Assembly (NCBI RefSeq): GCF_016278385.1 | Contig: NZ_JADQBY010000013.1 | Span: 1-64,000 of the forward strand | Direction of reading: 5' to 3' | Source of the DNA: Methanolobus sp. | GTDB lineage: Archaea; Halobacteriota; Methanosarcinia; Methanosarcinales; Methanosarcinaceae | DNA: 64,000 bases | Shown: positions 53,180 through 61,406 of the stretch, piece by piece | Position numbering within the stretch: the stretch's first letter is position 1 | Layout of the letters: each line of letters begins with the position of its first letter | Translations under genes and position numbers: made by a program | The notes under the pieces: generated by a model | What the model saw: only the letters and a program-made list of their open reading frames with translations | The model's database searches: none | Told to the model about the DNA's origin: nothing

Positions 53180-53383
53180 GTAATGTACCTCTTTTTTTGA
53201 TACAAGAACTGAGTTCTTTTCAATTAAATAGGTCACTATACGGCTTTTTATGCATATTAACTAAGCTAAAAAGTTGTAAGTCTGGAAATTTCCCGGGCCA
53301 GATGTTATTTATTTATTATAATCATACAAAAAATGCACATTTATCGACTATACTGATGGGTATTAAAGCAACTATCTCCTGCG

Positions 53384-54157
53384 TTATTTCTTCCCCTTGA
53401 CCCTCTTATCCCTTATATAAACAACAACACTCTTCCCTACACCATTCTGCGCTCTCTTATCAATATCAAACAGATTTGTCGCTTCAACCAGTTCACCGAG
53501 TTTCTTGTAACCATAGTTCCTCGGGTCAAAATCGGGACTGCGCTTGATAATATTTCCGCCAACATCTGCAAGAAAAGCCCATCCGTCATCATCGGCAGAA
53601 TCCTCAACTGCATTTCTTAGGTTGTTAACCAGTTTGGAATTTCCCTTGAGTTCATTGGTGCTCCACTTATCTGATTTTGCTGAAGTGGTAACGTCAGATG
53701 TCGCTGTTACTTCTTTCCTCAGGTTCTCGGTATAGATGAACTTGTCACATGCTGAAATAAAAGCCTGTGGAGTTTTCTTTTCACCGAAACCATATACTTT
53801 CAGACCTGTTTCCCTTATTCTCTGTGATAGGCGGGTGAAATCACTGTCACTTGAGACAATGCAGAAGCCATCCAGCTTATCGGTGTAAAGCAGGTCCATG
53901 GCGTCAATAATAAGTGAGCTGTCAGTTGCATTCTTGCCTGTGGTATAAGCGAATTGCTGTATTGGCTGTATGGAATGTTCAAGCAAGGAATCTTTCCATG
54001 AGCCCAGGTTTGGCGAGGTCCAGTCCCCATAAATCCTTCTGACACTGGCAACACCATAGATCGCAATCTCATCCATCAGTCCTTCTATTATTGATGGTTG
54101 TGCATTGTCAGCGTCAATTAACACAGCCAGTTTATCTTGAACTCCATTTTCTTCCAT
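53384..54157 (-). CDS. NYN-domain ribonuclease with C-terminal OST-HTH/LOTUS domain
   Basis: The 257-residue protein has an N-terminal NYN domain (limkain-b1 type) at about residues 8-145: LAVLIDADNAQPSIIEGLMD (in part), KNATDSSLIIDAMDLLY and CIVSSDSDFTRLSQRI. The Asp residues are those of a PIN-like nuclease. A C-terminal LOTUS/OST-HTH domain at about 180-250 includes ADVGGNIIKRSPDFDPRNYG and LFDIDK. The pair is widespread in bacteria and eukaryotes and is thought to process RNA. The start at 54157 has GGTG five bases before it; the ATG at 54169 is an alternative. The gene is alone in its direction before the terminator hairpin at 54253. Confidence 0.85.
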   Translation of the reverse strand: MEENGVQDKLAVLIDADNAQPSIIEGLMDEIAIYGVASVRRIYGDWTSPNLGSWKDSLLEHSIQPIQQFAYTTGKNATDSSLIIDAMDLLYTDKLDGFCIVSSDSDFTRLSQRIRETGLKVYGFGEKKTPQAFISACDKFIYTENLRKEVTATSDVTTSAKSDKWSTNELKGNSKLVNNLRNAVEDSADDDGWAFLADVGGNIIKRSPDFDPRNYGYKKLGELVEATNLFDIDKRAQNGVGKSVVVYIRDKRVKGKK

Positions 54158-54242
54158 TGTCAGCACCATTTTCTGTATTTCAAATAATTCCCTTACAAAA
54201 TGATATGGAGTACACTATGTTTATATTTTGGTATTACTGAAA

Positions 54243-54283
54243 AATAGCCTAGGTACGCGGTGTAACCAATAAATACCGCGTAC
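54243..54283 (-). terminator. GC-rich hairpin after the membrane gene at 54320
   Basis: GTACGCGGT at 54253-54261 pairs with ACCGCGTAC at 54275-54283 over a 13-base loop. Read on the minus strand it follows the stop at 54320 and is trailed by CTAGGCTATTTTT, so it can act as terminator. Its high GC content stands out in this region. Confidence 0.5.
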
Positions 54284-54319
54284 TTAGATTGTTCATGAGT
54301 TGCCTGTAATTTGAGGGCA

Positions 54320-54934
54320 TTAGGAAGTAATTGCTTCTATTTGCATCACTTCAACTTTGTCCTGGCCTGAATCTATGTATCCTTCCCCTATCAATTCAAA
54401 TGTAGCACCTGTAATGAACAATTCGGCAAACGGTGTTGCAACAAATAATCCAATTATTAAAGCTAGCGTTCCCAGATTGATCATTACAATGTAGAGTACA
54501 GTAACCAGTATTGTTTCTATTGGATACTGCGTTGCAATCTTTATGCTTTCTTTGCAGGATGCAAATCCTCCATATCCTCTAAGAATAAGTAGAGGCATAG
54601 TGTAAATTAAAAAGAAAAAGACTAGATATGCCAGGGCAGAATTGATGAGAGCAATAATAAAATAAGGTATTAACATACAAAGTGTTAAAACCCAGCTTCT
54701 AAAGAAGTTTCTCAGTTTGAATCCTTCAAGAATATCTGTGATATTTACTTTTTCATTCCTTAAACTTTTGATTGCCATCACATTGTAACCATAAGTAAGG
54801 GGTGCAAAAGAAATTATAAATATTGACCCGAAAAAGAGGATAAAGGTTGCTACTAAATAAGTTCCAAGATCTTTTTTCAGGAGGTAAAATGACGTTTTTA
54901 ATAGTTTTTCGTAATCCAAAAATAATTCCTCCAA
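54320..54934 (-). CDS. Multi-pass membrane protein of unknown function
   Basis: The 204-residue protein has five to six membrane helices (about 24-46, 80-105, 108-125, 145-170, 172-195) and a conserved-looking loop MAIKSLRNEKVNITDILEGF, given in one piece. This loop, with a charged turn followed by ILEGF, resembles DUF975/DUF4013-type integral membrane proteins common in methanogens, but the match is not certain. The start at 54934 is a possible ATG without a strong upstream site. It is separated by a terminator from the DUF3592-like gene upstream. Confidence 0.65.
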   Translation of the reverse strand: MEELFLDYEKLLKTSFYLLKKDLGTYLVATFILFFGSIFIISFAPLTYGYNVMAIKSLRNEKVNITDILEGFKLRNFFRSWVLTLCMLIPYFIIALINSALAYLVFFFLIYTMPLLILRGYGGFASCKESIKIATQYPIETILVTVLYIVMINLGTLALIIGLFVATPFAELFITGATFELIGEGYIDSGQDKVEVMQIEAITS

Positions 54935-55035
54935 GTATGAGTTTTCTACAATTCTGTCATATCTATTAAAAGTTTACTATTTAGTCTTATTATTTGGCTT
55001 AATCAATTAAATTATATTTTCTGTTTAGAAACGAA

Positions 55036-55061
55036 AAAAAGAGATTTAATTATCTCTTTTT
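55036..55061 (-). terminator. Ten-base-stem terminator
   Basis: AAAAAGAGAT at 55036-55045 pairs with ATCTCTTTTT at 55052-55061. It lies just past the stop of the gene at 55071 (minus strand) and ends in a T run on that strand. Confidence 0.7.
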
Positions 55062-55070
55062 GTTCTTTCA

Positions 55071-55562
55071 TCATAATATCTTTTTTACATATAGGTCTCT
55101 GATGACCGCTTTCTTTGGATTTTCAGGATCAACCATTAATGTTATTTCGTCGCCTTGTTGATAGTATTTTGTTCTTCCTGATTTGAAAATAGCATTATGG
55201 GATGTGTAATTGTTATTTCCATATGTGTACTCGTATCCCACTTTTCCTCTGTCTCGGTAGAAGTGGATATATGTAATGTAGCCGGTAACCTTTTCCGCGT
55301 TTTTGAACAAAGAGTTGAAAAAATTAATTCTCCATGTGAGAAGTGGTATTCCAAGAAGTGTACCTCCTATTGCTATCTTTAAAAATCCGGGTGCATCAGA
55401 GGTAGTTAGTGGATCACGTCCATATGTGCCTGGAATCTTGCCGTAGTACATCAATATAAGGTACATTCCCCATACTACAATAATCATAATCAACGATAAC
55501 CCTGCTGTGTAATCTGATTGAAGTATTCTGAATACAGAAGGGTTTTGAGTTTTATTCTCCAT
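55071..55562 (-). CDS. DUF3592-like membrane protein
   Basis: The 163-residue protein has two to three membrane segments in its first 85 residues (LSLIMIIVVWGMYLILMYY; LKIAIGGTLLGIPLLTW) and a beta-rich C-terminal domain with VTGYITYIHFYRDRGKVGYE, QGDEITLMVDPENPKKAVI. The last motif is typical of DUF3592 and related proteins. The start at 55562 is fixed by AAAGGAGGAAAAAA just before the ATG, an excellent ribosome binding site; the frame opens 13 codons earlier. Function is unknown. Confidence 0.7.
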   Translation of the reverse strand: MENKTQNPSVFRILQSDYTAGLSLIMIIVVWGMYLILMYYGKIPGTYGRDPLTTSDAPGFLKIAIGGTLLGIPLLTWRINFFNSLFKNAEKVTGYITYIHFYRDRGKVGYEYTYGNNNYTSHNAIFKSGRTKYYQQGDEITLMVDPENPKKAVIRDLYVKKIL

Positions 55563-55812
55563 TTTTTTCCTCCTTTGTTTACATCTAATTATTGCCTGCA
55601 AGCCGGTAGATTTTCAGCTTGTGTTCTTGTGCATTTTTGACTTTGGATATTACAGGCAAACTTCCTGATATGTTAGATACATATTAAATATATATTTATC
55701 TCTGATAAATATTTGTTGCGCTTTAACGACACAAAGGGAAAATGCATTTTTTCAAATATAATGGCAAATTAAAATATGAATGTAAAAAAAATTAGCATAA
55801 AAACGAAGTATT

Positions 55813-55846
55813 CCAAAAATAGAATTTCTACTATTAAGTAGAAATT
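55813..55846 (-). terminator. Perfect hairpin after the gene at 55869
   Basis: AATTTCTACT (55823-55832) and AGTAGAAATT (55837-55846) form a ten-base stem with an ATTA loop. On the minus strand it is followed by CTATTTTTGG, consistent with a terminator for the gene at 55869. Confidence 0.65.
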
Positions 55847-55868
55847 AAAATCGAAAAAGAGAACGCTT

Positions 55869-56210
55869 TCACTGATTTGCTTTCCTTAGGCTCTTCATTC
55901 TCGCAAGCTCGGCTTCAAGCTCTTCTATTTTTGAGTCATTGATCTTGTCCGAGAGTTGTGCAAGTTCCTGATCTGCCATCTGGACTGAATTCTGCAGTTT
56001 TCCAATTATATTTTTCTCCAGATCAAGTTTCTGTCTTTTAGTCTCACTTATAATGTCTTCAACAAGTATTTTGCCTTCCTCTTTGCTTAACTTGCCAGTA
56101 TCTACCTTTTCTTTTACGAATTCTCTTACTCTTTCTTCAGACAATGCTGCAAGGCCTGCACCAATAAGAGCTGCTGCTCCTAAAAGACCGATTTTTTTCA
56201 TTTTATCCAT
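55869..56210 (-). CDS. Small helical protein with N-terminal membrane segment
   Basis: The 113-residue protein has a weak hydrophobic N-terminus (MKKIGLLGAAALIGAGLAAL) and then long amphipathic helices with heptad-like spacing: REFVKEKVDTGKLSKEEGK, VDTGKLSKEEGKILVEDI and a coiled coil at the end. The KVDTGKLSKEEGK segment recalls phasin- or PHA-granule-like and YtxH-type proteins, but no assignment is secure. It is alone, and is followed by a strong terminator. Function is unknown. Confidence 0.6.
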   Translation of the reverse strand: MDKMKKIGLLGAAALIGAGLAALSEERVREFVKEKVDTGKLSKEEGKILVEDIISETKRQKLDLEKNIIGKLQNSVQMADQELAQLSDKINDSKIEELEAELARMKSLRKANQ

Positions 56211-56663
56211 ACATTCATCTCCGGTGTATTTTAAAAAATTGTACTGTTAGTATTCTATGGTATCTCTTTCTATATATTCAGGCAGGTCACCGGGGAATTG
56301 TCAAGATGTTAATTTATCTGTACCACAACTAACAGATTGTATTTAGTAACATGCAAATGTGAAATTTATGCCATAAGCTATACTTTTTAAATTATGGCCT
56401 GACCTTTACTATTTGCGATATAGGGAAACCTGCAACACTCCCGGATTGCATTTACTGACTGATTAGAGTCACTGATTTCTATTATGTGCGACTGAAATAT
56501 AAACCTGCTGAAGATTTATTATATCTGAAAGAAAAGCAATATGAGTTAATCAAACAACTTCTTTTTCTTAACAAAAGCATCAACTATCTTTACAACAGGT
56601 GCTTTTCATGCACCCGGATAACAATAAAATAAATTAAAAATGAATCTCTAAATATGTGTACTT
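56211..56663. other. Intergenic interval without supported gene
   Basis: No open frame with a ribosome binding site or familiar product was found. Two weak inverted repeats are present: GCCATAA/TTATGGC near 56370-56397 and AAAAGCA/TGCTTTT near 56574-56608. They may be terminators or promoters of nearby units. Confidence 0.4.
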
Positions 56664-56891
56664 CTAAGGCATTTCAAGGTGGCCGCATCCACAACTTCTT
56701 CCTAGGAATGTGGATACTCTGTGTTTAAGAGCATGTTCCTCCTGTTCGCTCATATCACCAAGGAGGTCCTTGTGTTCAGTTTCGATATGTGTAAGCATTT
56801 TCTTTTCAACTTCATCAAGGTCATATCCAAGTTCTATGTGGGTGCAATTGTTAATTCCCACATCACTGCATTTTACCATTCTAGTTTTCAT
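56664..56891 (-). CDS. DUF1059-like small protein
   Basis: The 75-residue protein starts MKTRMVKCSDVGINNCTHIE, then has ELGYDLDEVEKKMLTHIETE and an ending SCGCGHLEMP. The pattern of a first Cys, CXH-like middle motif and helix with HIE..H is that of DUF1059, small bacterial and archaeal proteins of unknown role, possibly metal-binding. The start at 56891 has GGAG eight bases before it; an upstream ATG at 56915 is weaker. It is divergent from the deformylase-like gene. Confidence 0.7.
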   Translation of the reverse strand: MKTRMVKCSDVGINNCTHIELGYDLDEVEKKMLTHIETEHKDLLGDMSEQEEHALKHRVSTFLGRSCGCGHLEMP

Positions 56892-57014
56892 GAAGGCTGC
56901 TCCATTGATACTCAATAAAAACTAATGTTGGTAGTAGGATATAAGCTAATTTATTGATTGATTTTAGTTCCACAAATTTATATAACAATCAATGCATAGT
57001 TATTTTGAACAAAC

Positions 57015-57548
57015 ATGAAGGTCAATGATCTCAAAGCAATTCTCAAATTCAGTGCAAAAGAAGAGGCCATGTTTGGCAGGTTCGGCCTTCCCAAAGATGC
57101 TTTTTATCCCATGATACTTTCCCTGAAGGTTGGCGGTGCCTGGAGTTATTCCACAGATGACCTGAATAGTATATCAGTGATGAAAGTCTTTACTACCTAC
57201 GATGAGGGGACAAAGACAGGCCACACTGTTGAAGAAGTATATCTTTTTTTAAGTCCTGAATATGTCTCAAAAGAAGGGACCGTGCATAGGCTGGAGAGAT
57301 GTGGCAACAAAGATGAACGTTCTCTTGTTACAAGGCCTTATTCAGTGACCTTGAAAGCAGAAAGAATAATCGTTGCAGCTATAAGTACGGCAAAAAAGAA
57401 AATATTTGTCAAAGAGCTTGATGAAAAAACAGTGTTATTTACAGGTCCTTCTGCTTTTTATGCTGCTCATGAGATGGAACATCTGGAACATATCGAAATA
57501 GAGGGACTTCCTATGTGGGCCTTTGATTATGAGGAAGTAAAAGAATAA
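57015..57548 (+). CDS. Divergent peptide deformylase-like metalloprotein
   Basis: The 177-residue protein aligns in pattern with peptide deformylase. LFLSPEYVSKEGT, then Cys96 in LERCGNKD, followed by LVTRPYSVTLKA resemble the INPE...EGCLS...V.RP..V block, and HEMEHLEHIEIEG (His152, Glu153, His156) gives the HEXXH zinc motif near the end. The Cys-to-His distance is 56 residues, against about 42 in E. coli Def, and the GXGXAAXQ motif is not clear. Archaea do not use formyl-methionine for initiation, so a role in another deacylation or in metal binding is likely. An atttatataac box at about 56976 would give an almost leaderless transcript. It is a single gene. Confidence 0.55.
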   Translation: MKVNDLKAILKFSAKEEAMFGRFGLPKDAFYPMILSLKVGGAWSYSTDDLNSISVMKVFTTYDEGTKTGHTVEEVYLFLSPEYVSKEGTVHRLERCGNKDERSLVTRPYSVTLKAERIIVAAISTAKKKIFVKELDEKTVLFTGPSAFYAAHEMEHLEHIEIEGLPMWAFDYEEVKE

Positions 57549-57726
57549 ATCCATAATCTGGCAAATATTTATTACTCGGTACAAACAACTTTATATTTCT
57601 TCCACATGAATAAAAATAAGCAAAAACAGTTATTCAATCAATCCATAATAGGTTAAAAGGTATAGAATATTTCAAACCGTGCTGGACGATGCTGGGGTAC
57701 GGTAATTAATCAAAAAAGGTGTTAAT

Positions 57727-58785
57727 ATGGGAATGTTAGACGACGTAAAAGCAAAGAAAAAGCAGAAATCAGCTGATAACTGGATGAAAATGGCCGAATC
57801 GGCCAAAACGATTGAAAAACAAATCGAGTACTATACAAAATCATTGGACATCGATCCTTATAACGCAGAAGCATGGATCAAGAAGGGTAAAAGCCTGGAA
57901 AAACTTGGACGTTTTGAAGAAGCTAAAAAATGCTTTGATATTGCAGTAGAGATCGAACCTGCTTATAATGATCTGACTGAGACTAAATATGAATCAAACG
58001 CAGCTCATGCAGTATCACCTGCATCTTCTGTAGTTGAAGATACTACCTTTATTTCAGAATCCGATGTTCCTTTAGTTGCTGAAGAACAAGATACGGGAGA
58101 TCAATGGTTCACAAAAACACCGGCAGCCGTGACTGCTGCAGATGATGTAATATCACAGAAGGATGAATATTCTTTTGCATCTCATGTAGGCGATGAATCT
58201 GCATTTAGTAATGTACTTATAGATGATGATAATGGTTCACCTGCATCTTTCAAAGAAAACGACGATGAAGTTTTTGGCAACAGCTATGAAGGCCCGTCTG
58301 TAATACCAGAACCTGAGATAATTTCAGGTGATGGCCGCATGGATGAAAATAAAGATGATGAAGCTTCCATATTTGCAGCTATTTCCAATGGTGTTGAAAA
58401 GGAACATGATGAAAGAGAAGGTACATTCTCCTCAATACCGGTACATACTCCGGAAGAAGAATCCTTTTCCTTTATTTCCGATAAGAATGTCATAAGCGAA
58501 AACACAGAAACAATCAATTATGCTCCCGTTAATGCTCCTGCTAACGCTCCCGTTATTCCTGAAGAAGAAAAGTCATCAGTTGGGTATGTCGCAGAAGCAC
58601 CTACAGCCGCTGCAGTTGTAAAAAGGGATGCAATATCTTCAGAAGCCATTACCAGACCGGCAGTAATTAAAACATCAGGAGTTGAACCTGTGGATATACG
58701 GATACCATTAAGTGAAGCAATTAAATTCTGGGCAATAGGTATTGTTGCAATGCTCATTGTTATGATACTATCATCCATGATCTGA
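57727..58785 (+). CDS. TPR-repeat protein with C-terminal membrane anchor
   Basis: The 352-residue protein starts MGMLDDVKAKKKQKSADNW and contains about two TPR units (residues 18-85): YYTKSLDIDPYNAEAWIKKG and RFEEAKKCFDIAVEIEPAY. A long acidic low-complexity region (about 95-290), rich in Ser, Glu and Asp, follows, then a Pro/Ala patch (APVNAPANAPV) and one hydrophobic C-terminal helix (FWAIGIVAMLIVMILSSMI). It is therefore a tail-anchored protein with a cytoplasmic TPR head. AGGTG precedes the start. Function is unknown; TPRs usually bind partner proteins. Confidence 0.75.
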   Translation: MGMLDDVKAKKKQKSADNWMKMAESAKTIEKQIEYYTKSLDIDPYNAEAWIKKGKSLEKLGRFEEAKKCFDIAVEIEPAYNDLTETKYESNAAHAVSPASSVVEDTTFISESDVPLVAEEQDTGDQWFTKTPAAVTAADDVISQKDEYSFASHVGDESAFSNVLIDDDNGSPASFKENDDEVFGNSYEGPSVIPEPEIISGDGRMDENKDDEASIFAAISNGVEKEHDEREGTFSSIPVHTPEEESFSFISDKNVISENTETINYAPVNAPANAPVIPEEEKSSVGYVAEAPTAAAVVKRDAISSEAITRPAVIKTSGVEPVDIRIPLSEAIKFWAIGIVAMLIVMILSSMI

Positions 58786-58901
58786 TATTCTTCGGTCGAT
58801 AGTTCTAACGGAATATTTTGCATACGCAATAATTTCAAAGTAATGTCTGAATGCTCAGATATCAAATTTCTTTTTTAGATTTCTTATGGCTGAGTTTATT
58901 T

Positions 58902-60137
58902 TTATACAAGGAACAACCAGTAGACAAAGACCTGTACAATAGTTAATGGAATACCCACTCTGGCAAACTCGAAAAAACCCAGGGATAGTTTACCTTTGCG
59001 TTCTGCATTCTGTACAATTATCACGTTACTTGCAGCTCCGAGGATGGAAAGATTTCCTGCAATGGTACTGCCAGCTGCCAGTGCAAGCAATCCCTCTGCT
59101 GTAACATTTGCATGTGAGAGTATTGGCATGTAAAGAGCAACCAGCGGTACATTAGATATAAACTGACTTAAAAATACACTAATTACCAGTATCATTGGAG
59201 TCATGGTAATATCTGCACCAGAATTATTAATTATATTCTGGAAAAAGCCGCTGCTCCAGACGCTTTCCATAAGAATGAACATTGATGCAAAGAAAACAAG
59301 CGTATGCCAGTCCAAATTCTTCAAAACATCTTTTCTTCTCTTGCTCAGCAGCAGTATCGGAAGTGCTGATAATACAGCTATATAGGTAAGTTTGAGATCG
59401 AATGGCTGTCCTGTTAATGCCAGCATTATCTTAACACATATAAGTAAAATCACAAGTCCCAGCGACACCCTGGAAATTCCTGCAAGTCTGATGTCAGTGA
59501 TTGGCTGTCTAGTATGGTTTAGTGAAGCCGTGTTGAAATGTTCCCTGAACGATAGTTTGAGAAATAGGTAAGCGATGAATAGATTGACTACAGTTGGGAT
59601 CAGCAGTTGTTCCATAAATGTGAGAAAAGGATTTTTCATTTCACTTCCAAGTGCTATCAAAAGGTTCTGGGGATTTCCAATAGGGCTTATGACACTTCCA
59701 GTTGTAACGGCAAAAGCCAGTGCAAGCAACAGCAATTTAGGATTGATCTTGTGTTCTTTTGCAAGTAAAAGAACAACTGGTGTGCCAATTATTGCCAGTG
59801 TATCATTCATCAGGAATGCTGAAGCAAAACCCATCCCAAACAGAATGTAAAGAATTACAGCATCAATTGACTTTGCATTTCTGAAAAAACGATATGATAG
59901 ATGAGAAAGATATCCGCTCATCTCAAGTGCCTGCCCGATTGTGAACATTCCGAAAAGGAATAACATAACATCAACGTTGACAGCGGTAATAGCATCATTT
60001 ATTGATATCTGGGCTGTAAGTAGAACACCTGCAGCTCCCATACTCATTATCTGCCATATTTCAAGCCGTATATCTCCAATCTGTCTCACAGCTATAAGAA
60101 AAAATACGATTGCAAGTACTACTACAGAAATTATCAT
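58902..60137 (-). CDS. SLC13/ArsB/NhaD-type membrane permease
   Basis: The protein has about eleven membrane helices and belongs to the ion transporter superfamily (CitMHS/ArsB). Motifs include FLFGMFTIGQALEMSGYL, NDTLAIIGTPVVLLLAKEH, SPIGNPQNLLIALGSEM and a mirrored SNVPLVALYMPI and AAGSTIAGNLSILGAASNVI. These GNP and SN/GAASN motifs are the substrate sites in the two repeats. Arsenite, Na+/H+ exchange or dicarboxylate are all possible substrates. A start at 60137 (MIISVVV) is preferred because a TATA box lies about 30 bases upstream (60161), which would make the upstream GTG at 60236 untranscribed. It is divergent from the FAH gene. Confidence 0.8.
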   Translation of the reverse strand: MIISVVVLAIVFFLIAVRQIGDIRLEIWQIMSMGAAGVLLTAQISINDAITAVNVDVMLFLFGMFTIGQALEMSGYLSHLSYRFFRNAKSIDAVILYILFGMGFASAFLMNDTLAIIGTPVVLLLAKEHKINPKLLLLALAFAVTTGSVISPIGNPQNLLIALGSEMKNPFLTFMEQLLIPTVVNLFIAYLFLKLSFREHFNTASLNHTRQPITDIRLAGISRVSLGLVILLICVKIMLALTGQPFDLKLTYIAVLSALPILLLSKRRKDVLKNLDWHTLVFFASMFILMESVWSSGFFQNIINNSGADITMTPMILVISVFLSQFISNVPLVALYMPILSHANVTAEGLLALAAGSTIAGNLSILGAASNVIIVQNAERKGKLSLGFFEFARVGIPLTIVQVFVYWLFLV

Positions 60138-60160
60138 TAGAAATCCAGAATCAGTGAGTT

Positions 60161-60172
60161 TACTTATATATT
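60161..60172. promoter_or_regulatory. TATA box between divergent permease and FAH genes
   Basis: tacttatatattt contains a symmetric TATATA element that can serve minus-strand transcription of the permease, giving a nearly leaderless transcript from 60137. The FAH gene on the plus strand starts at 60239 and may use the same box, with a leader of about 45 bases. Confidence 0.4.
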
Positions 60173-60238
60173 TATCCGTGACCTTGCCTGCAATTAAACA
60201 CTTATCCTTATCTAGAATGAAAACAAAAAGTCCCACTA

Positions 60239-60970
60239 ATGTTCGGACGATTCAGGTGCAAGGATGAAGTATTCTATGGAGAGGTAAATGGTAATACTGT
60301 TATTCCCCAGAATTGTACATTTATGGAGTATGAGCTCTCTGATCTGGAAATCCTGCCACCTTCACATCCTTCCAAGATAGTGTGTGTGGGACTTAATTAT
60401 CATGACCATGCAACTGAGCTTGGTATGTCTGTTCCTGAAGAACCTATCATTTTTATCAAGCCTCCATCAGCTGTAATTGGACAGCATGGGAAGATACTTT
60501 ACCCGAAGATGAGCAAAAGAGTTGACTATGAAGCTGAACTGGCTATCATAATCGGTAAAAAATGTAAAAATATAACATATGACCGGGCATTTGATGTAAT
60601 TGCTGGTTTTACATGTTTTAATGATGTAACTGCCCGTGATCTGCAGCAAAAAGACGGGCAATGGACAAGAGCCAAAAGTTTCGATACTTTTGCACCAGTA
60701 GGTCCTTTCCTGGTTCATGTTGCTGATTTCAACCCGGAGGATGCTTCCATTTCAACCCGTGTCAATGGTGAAGTGATGCAGGATTCAAATATATCTAACC
60801 TGATATTTGATGTGCCATACCTGATTGAGTTTATTTCAGGAATAATGACATTGGAAGTCGGTGATATAATTGCAACAGGTACGCCGGCAGGTGTAGGTGA
60901 GCTTCATCCCGGAGATACTGTAGAGGTGGAGATTGAAGGAATAGGAACTTTGAGTAACGAGGTTGTATAA
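60239..60970 (+). CDS. Fumarylacetoacetate hydrolase family protein
   Basis: The 243-residue protein has an N-terminal GRFRCKDEVFYGEVNG motif and an FAH core: VCVGLNYHDHATELG, a metal-binding DYEAELAIIIGKKCKN with Glu and Asp ligands, FTCFNDVTARDLQ, TRAKSFDTFAPVGP, and IATGTPAGVGEL. FAH-family enzymes cleave or decarboxylate beta-diketo or oxaloacetate-like acids with Mg2+. The substrate is unknown here; 2-hydroxyhepta-2,4-diene-1,7-dioate isomerase or oxaloacetate decarboxylase are possibilities. Its stop overlaps the next ATG (60970), so the small HTH gene is translationally coupled. Confidence 0.9.
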   Translation: MFGRFRCKDEVFYGEVNGNTVIPQNCTFMEYELSDLEILPPSHPSKIVCVGLNYHDHATELGMSVPEEPIIFIKPPSAVIGQHGKILYPKMSKRVDYEAELAIIIGKKCKNITYDRAFDVIAGFTCFNDVTARDLQQKDGQWTRAKSFDTFAPVGPFLVHVADFNPEDASISTRVNGEVMQDSNISNLIFDVPYLIEFISGIMTLEVGDIIATGTPAGVGELHPGDTVEVEIEGIGTLSNEVV

Positions 60971-61269
60971 TGCTATTCGATCAGGTTAACCGGGAGTTGG
61001 AACTAGCCCAGCGTCATCTGGAAGTTTTAAAGGTGGTTATCGAGCGTGGACCTATCGGTATACTCAAACTGGCAGAAGAGACACGTATGCCTACGCACAA
61101 GGTACGTTACTCTCTACGTGTACTTGAACAGGAACAACTGATAAAACCATCCTCTCATGGTGCCATTGCAGGTGATTCAGTGGGAAAGTTCATATCTGGT
61201 TTTGAAAAGGATATTGATGAGTTCATCAGCAGGGTAGAAGTGATAAAAAATACTGGTAAATCCTTCTGA
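60970..61269 (+). CDS. Small winged-helix DNA-binding protein
   Basis: The 99-residue protein has a winged helix: HLEVLKVVIERGPIGILKLA, ETRMPTHKVRYSLRVLEQEQ and LIKPSSHGA as wing, followed by a helix ERI.. KDIDEFISRVEVIK that could dimerise. The start overlaps the FAH stop by one base (ataATG), indicating coupling. It is a likely regulator of the FAH gene or of nearby genes. No ligand-binding domain is visible, so it is a minimal DNA-binding protein. Confidence 0.8.
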   Translation: MLFDQVNRELELAQRHLEVLKVVIERGPIGILKLAEETRMPTHKVRYSLRVLEQEQLIKPSSHGAIAGDSVGKFISGFEKDIDEFISRVEVIKNTGKSF

Positions 61270-61406
61270 ACAAAAAGATCGACCATCTATTTTAAGTTCA
61301 GTTCTTATAATTCATTCACTATGTCTACCATAACAGGGATTGCAGAATTATCTGGTCCCATTATTGCATTTTATTTGATAAATTTTGATTTTCCCGGAGA
61401 TATATA

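Noticed and set aside
25364-54312. gttgcctgtaatttg near 25364 and again near 54298
   Set aside because: Similar reasoning: a short chance repeat, one copy in coding DNA and the other intergenic, without extended similarity.
55823-55846. AATTTCTACT...AGTAGAAATT resembles a Cas12a-type CRISPR repeat
   Set aside because: It occurs once, has no spacers or cas genes, and is a symmetric hairpin with a T run on the minus strand, so terminator is the simpler reading.
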